The position numbers were made by a program, and so were the translations under genes. From WGAL01 sp964570865 (GTDB lineage: Bacteria; Bacteroidota; Ignavibacteria; Ignavibacteriales; Melioribacteraceae), in assembly GCA_964570865.1 (NCBI GenBank), contig CAZMZM010000004.1, positions 9,392 through 73,391 of the forward strand: a stretch of 64,000 nt of DNA, written 5' to 3'. A model generated the notes under the pieces. It worked only from the letters and a program-made list of their open reading frames with translations, was not told the origin of the DNA and ran no database searches. Positions 38,901 to 46,689 of the stretch are shown here, piece after piece (position 1 is the first letter of the stretch; every line of letters begins with the position of its first letter).

Positions 38901-39174
38901 GTATCTGGTTACAGGAGGTATTCCGCTTTTAATGCGAAATGTTTTGGGAGCAGCATTTGTCGATTTGGGAGCAGCATGGGATAATAATAAAGATTTAACG
39001 TTATATAGAAGAAACGTTGAAGGTAAAAAGGTATTAAATGATCCGCTGCTGGGAACAGGATTCGGGTTGCGCACTTATTTTATTTTTATGTGGCGTCTTG
39101 ACGTGGCATGGAAATATGACCTGCAAACTTGGTCGAAGCCTCGTTATTATTTCTCATTCGGATTTGATTTTTGA
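35917..39174 (+). CDS. Outer-membrane protein: HExxH peptidase-like domain, TolB-type propeller and beta-barrel
   Basis: A 1085-residue protein with a signal peptide (ending FAVFAQ) and three parts. Residues 30-265 resemble a gluzincin metallopeptidase: HELVH at 130-134 and a downstream NEGMAE (163-168) supplying the likely third zinc ligand. Residues 280-610 hold PD40/TolB-like propeller blades (SPALSPQGDKVVFISDRD, RWAPDNRTIYFSSDRK, PVFSPDGKEMLFISDKNG). After a polar linker (about 610-710), residues 720-1085 look like a surface-antigen (Omp85-type) barrel ending in Phe (SFGFDF). The start is TTG after CGGAG. It may tether a propeller and peptidase to the outer membrane; substrate unknown. 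Confidence 0.82.
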   Translation: MKKFFLIYFVTTFAVFAQFGQNKVQYRNHTWYYVQTSHFDVYFDERGFEIADFAVKAAEDALASIEHDLQYKIQNRIPIILYDSHNEFQETNTTSGFLGQGTGGFTEPFKNRVVFPFDGSYQKYRHVIHHELVHAVMNDMLFGGKLQNMLSRNISLRLPIWYNEGMAEFLSSTWETNSDMFIRDAIINEYLPDVERLNGYFAYRGGESFFYFISKTYGREKVGELLRNIKDVSNYKKGIKKTFGMDLKELNKKWKKFLKKLYWPEIDERPEPDDFARRLTDNKKVGGYYNTSPALSPQGDKVVFISDRDIFFDVYIMDATDGKHVEKLLETGSSIDFEELNVLFPSIAWSPDNIHIALSEKSDGYDRVVIINTDTKETKFLPFKMDGIGSVTWSGDGNKIAFSGVTSSQSDIYYYDIQDDTLIQVTNDIFSDLEPRWAPDNRTIYFSSDRKNEISSSIPESFRMADFNYHHLDLYSVDIQSHQMRRITNSKLGDELSPVFSPDGKEMLFISDKNGIYNIYKKRLFLSGKDTVSSILDLPELPITNSLNELNQLTLSKDGKKLVFTSYYNSGYNLFMILNPLEKPSIGSIPNTKFINDVLAGKTGTPDYFLKFDSTTVIADVDSASIEESDNSVLSDTAEVINAGFDSLATKSKNEKSKTVSPKVTIFSGQYSGKDEEEDSQKDYSRYIFGKDTVLTTDSLLIKNTFKGSLDSNGNYAVHKYKVSFSTDIVNANLGYSTYYGLLGYTSLMFSDMLGDHVLLGTLGMQIDLKNSDYGLAYYYLPNRTDYGFQIFHTARFLYVQNDYGIYMHRFQNFSATASFSYPLNRFYRISGAFSFMHLSSENLEDYRFPVLNEYYTVPAISFVHDNTLWGYYSPIQGVRYNINLMGNLGILDKSKTFYSVLWDFRKYFRFWFDNSFVIRFSGGYSGGANPQRFMLGGTEGWLNRKWATTTIPLRTPGDFAFLSPAMPLRGYNYAEQVGTKYSLLNMELRFPFIRYLVTGGIPLLMRNVLGAAFVDLGAAWDNNKDLTLYRRNVEGKKVLNDPLLGTGFGLRTYFIFMWRLDVAWKYDLQTWSKPRYYFSFGFDF

Positions 39175-39200
39175 TTAATTACTAAATATTAGGAATATAT

Positions 39201-41099
39201 ATGAAAAAGCGGATTTTATTTCCATTGTTTTTGATAATGACGTTTACTATTATTTCGTGTTCCGGCAAAAAGGAGAACAATCGAAAGTTTATGGTTGAAC
39301 CTCAAAATCCGGTTAATGGCGGAACGCTTACGGTTTACCTTAATCCGGACAGTACCGCTTTGGCAGGAGTAGAAAATATAGAAGCTTTTGCTTACTTTTT
39401 TACTGATAATCCGGATACTACGATTGAAAAGAGGATGATAAATATTGGTTCTCGCTTAAAAGCAGAATTTGATATTCCGACTAAGAGTAGAGGGGTAATT
39501 ATTAAATTTACTGATGGCGAAGATAAAGAAGAAAATAATTCAGATAAAGGTTACGTGGTTTTTATTTATGATAAAAATGGTAATTTACAATCCGGAGCAC
39601 TGGCTGATTTGGCAAACGCATATGTTGGTTGGGGACGGGTTGGCGGTTTAGCGAGAGATTATAATAAAGCAATTACTGATTTTGAGAAGGAATTTAGTAA
39701 AAATCGTAACTTGAAAGAGAAGTACTTGGATAAATATCTTACGGCACTTTGGCATGCCGATAAAAAGAAAAATGAAAAAGTAGTGGAAGATTTACTGAAA
39801 TCGGTAGAAGTTAAGCCACAAAAATCGGATAATGATTATTTGTTGCTTTGGACTTGGTACGGTGTATTGCAAAAACCGAACAAATCGGAGCATTTCAAAG
39901 ATGAAGGATTAAAGAAATTTTCATCAGGGGAACTTAATAAAGCAGTTTTGCTTGATAGGTTTAACCGCGAAAATGACTACAATAGAAAATTTGTAATTCT
40001 AAAGCAAATCGAGAAAAAATACCCGGATTATAAAAAAATTGATGATTTATATGACGAGGTGGCTTACTCAATTTCAAATTCGGGAAAGACTAAAGAAGTA
40101 ATCAAATTTTTCGCGGATAATCGGGAGCATATTCATCCGTATTATTTTTCATATTCGGCTGATAAATTAATTAAGAATAACAATACTACCGAAGCTGAAA
40201 AATTACTGAAATTAGGTGCGGAGCATGCTGAGCATCTTCTTTCATCTTCTTCGAATAATCATTCAAAATTAATGTCGGCACATGAATTTGAAAGTCAGAT
40301 TAAGTATTATCTTGGAAAAATACAATTTTTATCGGGGACAATTGCCGAAAAACAAAACAAGATTAATTTAGCTTTGAATGACATCAACAAAGCGGTTGCA
40401 AATACTATTAATTACAATAAGTTACCCGATTTATTTGAAGCTGAAATAAGGCTGTTAGTGAAATCTAAAAAATACAGCAAAGCATTAAAAGAAGGTGAAA
40501 ATTATTTGAAAACCGGTGATGCCACCAAAGGAATGGTAAAAGAATTAAAATTGGCTTACAAAAGTAAAAACGGTACGGAAAATGGTTTTGATGAATTTAT
40601 CGGTAAGTTTAAAGGCATGGCAAAAGAAATGCTAAAAACAAAATTGAAAAAGGAAATGTTAAACGAACATGCTCCCGATTTCACTCTCAAGACTCTTGAC
40701 GGTAAAGATGTTTCACTTCACGACTTTAAAGGAAAAATAGTAGTTATCGATTTTTGGGCTACTTGGTGCGGCCCTTGCATAAGGTCATTTCCCGGAATGA
40801 ATAAAGTTGCTACTCAATTTGCTTCGGACAAAGATGTTGCATTTCTTTTTGTCAATACTTGGGAACGGGTTAAAGATAAATTCCAAAATGTCAATGATTT
40901 TGCAAAGAAGAATAATTATAAATTAGATTTTTTGATTGATTCGGATAACAAAGCGGTTACTTCATTTAAAGTTAAGGGAATTCCAACTAAATTTGTTATT
41001 GGTAAGGATGGTAATATTAGATTTAAGTCTGTTGGATTTTCAGGTAATAGTGATGGGTTAGTTGAAGAAATTAAGACAATGATTGAATTATTAAAATAA
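39201..41099 (+). CDS. TlpA-family thioredoxin-like lipoprotein with long helical region
   Basis: A 632-residue lipoprotein: the signal peptide ends in a lipobox (TIISC, Cys20). Residues 30-125 look beta-rich, residues 130-475 are mostly helical with TPR-like character, and the last ~135 residues form a TlpA/AhpC-type thioredoxin domain (APDFTLKTLDGKDVSLHDFKG, catalytic WCGPC at about 522-526, GIPTKFVIGKDG). The redox centre is complete, so it probably reduces or exchanges disulphides on the periplasmic side of a membrane. AGGA precedes the ATG. The partner is not evident from neighbours. Confidence 0.88.
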   Translation: MKKRILFPLFLIMTFTIISCSGKKENNRKFMVEPQNPVNGGTLTVYLNPDSTALAGVENIEAFAYFFTDNPDTTIEKRMINIGSRLKAEFDIPTKSRGVIIKFTDGEDKEENNSDKGYVVFIYDKNGNLQSGALADLANAYVGWGRVGGLARDYNKAITDFEKEFSKNRNLKEKYLDKYLTALWHADKKKNEKVVEDLLKSVEVKPQKSDNDYLLLWTWYGVLQKPNKSEHFKDEGLKKFSSGELNKAVLLDRFNRENDYNRKFVILKQIEKKYPDYKKIDDLYDEVAYSISNSGKTKEVIKFFADNREHIHPYYFSYSADKLIKNNNTTEAEKLLKLGAEHAEHLLSSSSNNHSKLMSAHEFESQIKYYLGKIQFLSGTIAEKQNKINLALNDINKAVANTINYNKLPDLFEAEIRLLVKSKKYSKALKEGENYLKTGDATKGMVKELKLAYKSKNGTENGFDEFIGKFKGMAKEMLKTKLKKEMLNEHAPDFTLKTLDGKDVSLHDFKGKIVVIDFWATWCGPCIRSFPGMNKVATQFASDKDVAFLFVNTWERVKDKFQNVNDFAKKNNYKLDFLIDSDNKAVTSFKVKGIPTKFVIGKDGNIRFKSVGFSGNSDGLVEEIKTMIELLK

Positions 41100-41108
41100 A
41101 CTTCTGAA

Positions 41109-41133
41109 TGCGGAGAAATTTTATTTCTCCGCA
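41109..41133. terminator. Perfect hairpin between convergent genes
   Basis: TGCGGAGAAAT (41109-41119) pairs perfectly with ATTTCTCCGCA (41123-41133) around three Ts. It lies between the TlpA stop and the end of ubiE and even covers the ubiE stop codon. No long T run follows on either strand, so it is a likely but unproven bidirectional terminator. Confidence 0.5.
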
Positions 41134-41816
41134 ATTATTGATTGTACAATACCAAAAGTCAATTTTTTTATTTTAATATTTTTATAACCAACCGATTGTA
41201 ATATACTTTTCATTTTAACTTGTTTGTCAAAAATGGCAACTGAATTCGGAAGATAAGTATAGGAAACATCATTATCAGAAATTATTCTCCCGATTATCGG
41301 TAGAATTTTATTAAAATATAATGTGTAAAGTAATGAAAATAATTTGTTTTTAGGGAGTTTCAACTCAAGAATAGTTACTTCTCCTCCGGGTTTTAAGATA
41401 CGATGAAACTCGGTAAGTCCGGCATGAATATCAAAGAAATTACGTACTCCGAAACCAACCGTAATATTTGAAAATGAATTATCCTTAAACGGAAGATGTT
41501 CGGCAACTCCTTGAGCAACATTCCCGCGCGACCATACGGCTTTTTTGTGGAACTCCTTAATCATTTCATGTGAAAGGTCTAAGCCGAAAATATTATTTAT
41601 CCCTTTCTTTCTTGCCTCAATGGAAAAATCTCCGGTTCCGCACGCAACGTCAAGTAACCTTGCATCGTCAGGGAATTTTGTCATTTTAAGAGCATGTTTA
41701 CGCCAGTAAATATCAACTCCGAAACTAAGAAGATGATTGAGCAAGTCGTATTTTTTTGCAATCGGATCAAAAACGTTTTTAACTAATTTTTGCTTTTCGT
41801 CAGTTTTAATCTGCAT
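41121..41816 (-). CDS. ubiE: Demethylmenaquinone methyltransferase (UbiE/MenG)
   Basis: This SAM-dependent enzyme methylates demethylmenaquinone in the last step of menaquinone synthesis. The 231 residues contain the SAM-binding DVACGTGDFS, the LDLSHEMI acidic loop, and the UbiE signatures VGFGVRNFFD and the IAKKYDLLNHLLSFG opening. Menaquinone is the expected quinone in this group, so MenG activity is more likely than ubiquinone methylation. It overlaps the PAP2 gene by 11 bases and is the last gene of the minus-strand run that starts at 46264. Confidence 0.95.
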   Translation of the reverse strand: MQIKTDEKQKLVKNVFDPIAKKYDLLNHLLSFGVDIYWRKHALKMTKFPDDARLLDVACGTGDFSIEARKKGINNIFGLDLSHEMIKEFHKKAVWSRGNVAQGVAEHLPFKDNSFSNITVGFGVRNFFDIHAGLTEFHRILKPGGEVTILELKLPKNKLFSLLYTLYFNKILPIIGRIISDNDVSYTYLPNSVAIFDKQVKMKSILQSVGYKNIKIKKLTFGIVQSIIAEK

Positions 41817-42762
41817 CGTTACCTAATATAATTATTTGTTCTTTCCTTTTGATTTGCCAAGCATTAAATAAATATTTGCCCGACCAAACGGTAAAAATCA
41901 TAAAGAGCGTTCCCGCAATTAAATCGGAAACGTAATGATACCTTAAATAAACAGTTGCAAAGATAATTAAAATTCCTGTAGGTAAAATAAATTTTTTGGA
42001 TGAAGCTTTGAAGATTATCGACAAATAGATAACAAGCAGAGTTATGTCGGTATGACCGCTGGGAAAGGCATCACGTTCAACAATCTTAATCGGAAAAAGT
42101 GTGTGCCGGGAAATACCTTCGCCGGAGTTAATATAATCCCTTAAAAAATGTGTAAAGAATATTCCCGGAAGTTCTTTATCGAGATTGGCAAAGTTGTAAA
42201 TCGTAAATCTTGGTCCGACAGCCGGAAAACATAAATATCCCAAATATGAAAGAAAAAATCCAAAAATGATCAAGAACATCAGATATTCCAACTTAAGAGT
42301 TTCTTTTTTCTTGTATAGCTCGTAACCTAAAATAATCGGAAGAAAATAGTAACTTACATATGCAAGCTGTAGAAGTTCGGTCAAAATCTTGTTTGAAAAT
42401 TTGTAGAGAAAATCCGCCGGATTTCCGCCGAACATTGCTTGGTCGGCAAGTAATAGATATTTATCGTAAATAACGCCGTTTATCGGATCAACAATAAAAA
42501 ATAATTCCTTAAAAATTACCATTATCAATATTATAAGATAAAAGTAATTTGTAAATATATAAATATTGGAACCATCCTTTTTTACTTTTTCCGAAATGTA
42601 AATTACAAAAAGAGTGATGGCGATATTTGTTAAAACAATAATTTCCCAATTTGGTATTCTGAGAAAATAGATTATTGAAATTAGATTAATAAACTGTAGA
42701 AATAAGATTACAGTTAAATTTGTAGCTGATAAATTGAATAAGATTTCTTTGAACTTACGCAT
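41806..42762 (-). CDS. PAP2-superfamily phosphatase, membrane
   Basis: A 318-residue polytopic membrane protein. The C-terminal half carries phosphatase motifs of the PAP2 family: DAFPSGHTD near residue 235 and RYHYVSDLIAG near residue 280, with the histidine acting as nucleophile in the known family. The N-terminal half adds hydrophobic helices. Such proteins dephosphorylate lipid phosphates or transfer head groups (inositol-phosphotransferase-like); the substrate is uncertain. No clear ribosome site; it begins 4 bases after mgtE ends and overlaps ubiE. Confidence 0.85.
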   Translation of the reverse strand: MRKFKEILFNLSATNLTVILFLQFINLISIIYFLRIPNWEIIVLTNIAITLFVIYISEKVKKDGSNIYIFTNYFYLIILIMVIFKELFFIVDPINGVIYDKYLLLADQAMFGGNPADFLYKFSNKILTELLQLAYVSYYFLPIILGYELYKKKETLKLEYLMFLIIFGFFLSYLGYLCFPAVGPRFTIYNFANLDKELPGIFFTHFLRDYINSGEGISRHTLFPIKIVERDAFPSGHTDITLLVIYLSIIFKASSKKFILPTGILIIFATVYLRYHYVSDLIAGTLFMIFTVWSGKYLFNAWQIKRKEQIIILGNDAD

Positions 42763-42766
42763 GATA

Positions 42767-44158
42767 TTAATGGAAAAAGAATGTTACCAAAGATAAGTAA
42801 ATGAGTAATCCGAAAATATCGTTCATTGTAGCCACAAACGGACCGGTTGCAATTGCGGGGTCAATTTTTACTTTGTTTAAAAAGATAGGAATTGCGGCAC
42901 CTATAATTGTGGCGAAGTTTAATACTATCAACAAAGTAACGGCAAGGAGAAGGGCAAATTTAAGGTTAGTGTCGAAAAATAACATAGATGCCAACAGAAG
43001 AACTGTACCGAGAGCCACGGCGTTTAAGTTTGCCACTCCAAATTCCTTCAATAGTTTTTTTAATGTTTGGCTAGGCCAAAAATGGCCTGTACTGATAGCG
43101 CGTACGGTAATAATTGCCGCCTGGTTACCGGAACTTCCGCCAAGCGCCATAATAATCGGAATGAAAAAACTTGCAATAATAAGTTGTTGAAGTGAAGCGT
43201 GAAAATGAGAGAGAATCATGGCACTAATCAGCTCACCGAAAAGGGAAACAAACAGCCAAGGCAAACGGCTTTTGGAAATAGAAAAAATCGAATCACTGGC
43301 TTCTTCGTCATCGGTTACACCGGCTATTTTTTGAATATCTTCCGAAGCTTCTTCATGGATTACATCCACAATATCATCAATCGTAATTCTACCGAGCATC
43401 TTCATATTTCGATCAACAACAGGGATTGCAACAAGGTCGTATTTTTCCATTACACGAGCAACTTCTTCCTGGTCGGTTTCGGGATATACGTAGATTAAGT
43501 CTTCTTCGACAGCATCCTTAATTGAAGAATGACGGGAGAATATCAAAAGGGATTTTAAGAGGACAAAACCGATTAATTTTTCATCTCTCGATAAAACATA
43601 AACATGATAAATATGCTCAAACTCATCTGAGTTTTCTCTCACTTTGTCAATTGCATCGTTAATCGTTTGATCTTCGTAAACAAATACGAAATCGCTGGAC
43701 ATGATACCGCCGGCAGTATCTTCGGCATATTTCAGAAGTTCCCTTACATCTTCGGAATCTTCCTTATCGATATTTTCCAGAACCGTCTGTGCAACATCTT
43801 CCGGCAAGTCCGCAATAATATCGGTAGCATCGTCGGTTTCAAGCTCGTCAACAATCTCAGTGATTTGTTTAGTTCCTAATACCTCAAGAAATTTTTCACG
43901 GATGTTTTCGTCAACTTCGGTTAGAACATCGCCGGCAGTTTCGTTATCGAGAAGATTGAAAAGATAAAGTCCTTTCTCGAAAGGTAAATGGTTAATTATT
44001 TCTGCAATGTCTGCCGGGTGAATGTCGAGAAAAATGTTGTTGAGAGATTGACTTGCTTTAATATCAACAAGGTGTTCGATGTTGTCAATCAACTCTGGAT
44101 CAAGTTGAATAACGTGTTTAATTGTTGTTTGAGGATTAGTTCCCGGCATTTTTCTCAC
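42767..44158 (-). CDS. mgtE: Magnesium transporter MgtE
   Basis: MgtE is a Mg2+ channel gated by cytoplasmic Mg2+. The 463 residues show the acidic N-domain (HPADIAEIINHLPFEKGLYLF, then repeated DVLTEVDE-like helices), a CBS pair (about 140-270, AEDTAGGIMSSDFV then VARVMEKYDLVAIPVVD), and five membrane helices with the pore motif GGSSGNQAA and PIFLNKVKIDPAIATGPF. The start overlaps rsmA by 23 bases; the internal ATG at 44149 (MPGTNP) is an equally likely start. Confidence 0.96.
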   Translation of the reverse strand: MRKMPGTNPQTTIKHVIQLDPELIDNIEHLVDIKASQSLNNIFLDIHPADIAEIINHLPFEKGLYLFNLLDNETAGDVLTEVDENIREKFLEVLGTKQITEIVDELETDDATDIIADLPEDVAQTVLENIDKEDSEDVRELLKYAEDTAGGIMSSDFVFVYEDQTINDAIDKVRENSDEFEHIYHVYVLSRDEKLIGFVLLKSLLIFSRHSSIKDAVEEDLIYVYPETDQEEVARVMEKYDLVAIPVVDRNMKMLGRITIDDIVDVIHEEASEDIQKIAGVTDDEEASDSIFSISKSRLPWLFVSLFGELISAMILSHFHASLQQLIIASFFIPIIMALGGSSGNQAAIITVRAISTGHFWPSQTLKKLLKEFGVANLNAVALGTVLLLASMLFFDTNLKFALLLAVTLLIVLNFATIIGAAIPIFLNKVKIDPAIATGPFVATMNDIFGLLIYLSLVTFFFH

Positions 44159-44918
44159 TGATGTAATTTGACAAATTTACGTAATCCGTAACCGTTAATT
44201 CTTCAGCTCTTTTCGATAAATCGATAGGCGAATCATTTTTTAAATAACTTATAAATATACTATTTTTTAAAGAATTCTTAAGAGTTTTTCTTCTTGTCGT
44301 GAAGGCGTTTTTAACAAGTTTAATAAATTGTTTCTCGTCAATTACTTTTATATCGGGATTTTTAAATTTAATCGAAATAATTGCAGAATCGACATTTGGT
44401 TTGGGATAAAATACGTTTGGAGAAATCTTAAACTCCAACTGAACATCTGCAAAGTAATTTAAGATAACGGATAAAATACCGTATTGTTTGGTTTTTGGTT
44501 TAGCGGTAAGCCGCTGTGCAACCTCGTATTGAACCATTATCATTGCATCACTGAAAAATGAATGGTTCTCTATTAATTTGAAAATAATCGGTGCGGTAAT
44601 GTTGTAAGGGATATTGCCGATAATTCTGATTGGAAGTGGTAACCCGAAATCACTAAAGTTAATTTTAAGAAAGTCCCGATTAAAAAATTTTACCTTTGGA
44701 AACTCTTTTTGTAGTTTTTCAATTACCCGATTATCAATTTCCACAGCCGAATAGTTTTTTACTTTTCCTTCAAGTTTTCCGGTTAGCGCCCCTTGGCCGG
44801 GTCCAATTTCAATAACAGAATCATTAATGTCAGGAGAAAACCTGTTAATTATCTTTTCGATAGTGTTTTTATCGTTCAAGTAATTCTGTCCGAACCTCTT
44901 TAGCGGTTTAATTCCCAT
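44136..44918 (-). CDS. rsmA: 16S rRNA (adenine1518-N6/adenine1519-N6)-dimethyltransferase
   Basis: RsmA (KsgA) dimethylates two adjacent adenines in the 3' hairpin of 16S rRNA. The 260 residues carry FGQNYLND at the start, the SAM-binding EIGPGQGALT (about 37-46), and the catalytic NIPYNI (102-107). The C-terminal helical domain is complete (TTRRKTLKNSLKN). The start codon shares its last base with the stop codon of the upstream peptide transporter gene, and its end overlaps mgtE. Confidence 0.97.
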   Translation of the reverse strand: MGIKPLKRFGQNYLNDKNTIEKIINRFSPDINDSVIEIGPGQGALTGKLEGKVKNYSAVEIDNRVIEKLQKEFPKVKFFNRDFLKINFSDFGLPLPIRIIGNIPYNITAPIIFKLIENHSFFSDAMIMVQYEVAQRLTAKPKTKQYGILSVILNYFADVQLEFKISPNVFYPKPNVDSAIISIKFKNPDIKVIDEKQFIKLVKNAFTTRRKTLKNSLKNSIFISYLKNDSPIDLSKRAEELTVTDYVNLSNYISEKNAGN

Positions 44919-46264
44919 CAGGCTGCAGCTTTATTATTATTAAGTTTTCTGTCGATTCTATCTGTTATTATTTTATAAATAATAAGAGCTACAGCGGCTA
45001 CAAGGGCAATTGCCACAAAATAGTACCAGATGTAATGAGCGTCAGCATAGTAAGCCATTTTCTGTGCTTCAGTAATGCCCGCAGGTAGCGTTCTGGGGTC
45101 GGGACAGTATTTATCTAAAAGAAATCCCGAGAGACTGAAACCTAAAATTGCCGATAAGAAAGAATGAAGATGGCTAAATCCTAAGTACAAACCTTCGTCC
45201 CCTTTTGGAGCTTGGAGTGAAAAATACTCAAGATAACGAGGGGAAATGAAACACTCGGCTAAACCTTGAATTGCAATTCCTAAAATCATCATGAAAGTTA
45301 ATTGAGGCAGATTTACACCGAAAATTGAAATAACGCCTGTACCGGTAGGTTGACTCATTGACATTGCAAAAGCGGAAATAGGCATAATAAACATACCGAT
45401 AATCATCGTATCAATTGCACGAAGTTTACGTGTAAGTTGTGTAATAAAAACAACAAAAATTACAACTACGAGGGGATTTACATTTGCCAGCCATTCCGGT
45501 TTTGCGCTTTCACCCAATAATCTGATTACATATTTAGGCATGGTGGCATAAAGCTGTCCTTGAATAAGCCAAAATCCTGTAATTATTAATGTTAATGTCC
45601 AAAGGCGGGGCATCATAAAAATCGCTTTAAGCGCACGAAAGGAATCTTGGATAGTTTTGCTTTCATAGGTTGTATCGGGTTCTTTGTAAACTACGATTGC
45701 AAAAATTAGGGCAAACAAAGCCATTGCGGATGAAAAAAAGTTTACGTACTCTAATCCTATTCCTTGTCTGATGTATGGTACAACAGTTTTTCCTCCGAAA
45801 GCACCGATATTAACAATCCAATAAAAAAGGGAATAACCGCGAGCGCGATTTTCTTTATCGGTTGTTTTTGCCACTGTTCCGGTAATAAGAGGCTTGATGA
45901 ACGATGCACCGACAAGCAGAATAATTAAAAATCCGATTACGGCAAGTTTTCCGTGATAAACGCCAAGCAGAAAATAACCGATTGTAAGTAATGAAAATGC
46001 AATTATTAATCCTTTTTTAAAGCCTATTTTGTCAACATAAGCGCCGACAAACGGAGGCAATAAGTAAAGCGTTCCATAAAAAATTCCTGCAATGAAACCG
46101 GTTTGAATATCGGTAAAACCGACAATATCGGTTAGGTAAAGTGTAAGAACAATAAAGAAACCGTAATATGCGGCTCTTTCGAGAAGTTCCATGAAATTGG
46201 CAATCCAAAAATCTTTCGGAAAGCGCCATGTAGTTACGGCAGGGGTTTGGTTTGTCGAGTTCAT
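44918..46264 (-). CDS. POT/PTR-family transporter (MFS)
   Basis: A 448-residue major-facilitator protein with about 12 hydrophobic helices. The first helix carries NFMELLERAAYYGFF, the ExxERxxYYG signature of proton-coupled oligopeptide transporters; YSLFYWIVNIGAFGGK later matches the second PTR motif. This points to proton-driven uptake of di- and tripeptides, although several MFS subfamilies in this phylum share these motifs and specificity is uncertain. AAGGA precedes the ATG. It is the first gene of the minus-strand run down to ubiE. Confidence 0.85.
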   Translation of the reverse strand: MNSTNQTPAVTTWRFPKDFWIANFMELLERAAYYGFFIVLTLYLTDIVGFTDIQTGFIAGIFYGTLYLLPPFVGAYVDKIGFKKGLIIAFSLLTIGYFLLGVYHGKLAVIGFLIILLVGASFIKPLITGTVAKTTDKENRARGYSLFYWIVNIGAFGGKTVVPYIRQGIGLEYVNFFSSAMALFALIFAIVVYKEPDTTYESKTIQDSFRALKAIFMMPRLWTLTLIITGFWLIQGQLYATMPKYVIRLLGESAKPEWLANVNPLVVVIFVVFITQLTRKLRAIDTMIIGMFIMPISAFAMSMSQPTGTGVISIFGVNLPQLTFMMILGIAIQGLAECFISPRYLEYFSLQAPKGDEGLYLGFSHLHSFLSAILGFSLSGFLLDKYCPDPRTLPAGITEAQKMAYYADAHYIWYYFVAIALVAAVALIIYKIITDRIDRKLNNNKAAA

Positions 46265-46689
46265 AAGTTCCTTTTATTGGTTCTGCAAAGTTACAAAGAT
46301 GTTAAATTGAAATAACAATCACAACAACAAAGAAAAAAAATTGAATCTTTGAATTGTAAAATACTTCCGACTTGTTACTCCATCTTTTGTATTCCATTAA
46401 ATAAACGAGAATCGATTTATGATTATCAATTCATCAAATGCCGGTATATTATTTCTGCAATCGGGAGTAGCCGAAACTTCGTTTCGCTAAAATAAATTCT
46501 CTTCTGCTTTTCGCTTTAATTTTTGAAGCAAAATTCTTATCTTAAATTATAATAATATTAAAATATCTTTATATAAGGTTACTTCAATATTGTTAGCTTA
46601 AAATTGCTGAAAGCATTGATTTTATTGGCTTTAGGCAATCATTTAACGAAATCATAGTTTAACGTTTTGATTATATCGGAGAAGATACT
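46265..46689. other. Divergent intergenic region
   Basis: 425 bases between divergent genes. It should hold promoters for both sides, but none stands out. A short hairpin CGAAAC / GTTTCG (46472-46486, TTC loop) is the only clear structure. A 23-codon open frame at 46419-46490 has no ribosome site. Confidence 0.5.

Noticed and set aside
46472..46486. CGAAAC-TTC-GTTTCG hairpin as a terminator
   Set aside because: No T run follows on either strand and it lies between divergent starts; kept only as a note on the spacer.
46419..46490. 23-residue open frame in the divergent spacer
   Set aside because: No ribosome site, no recognisable features, and its end overlaps a hairpin.
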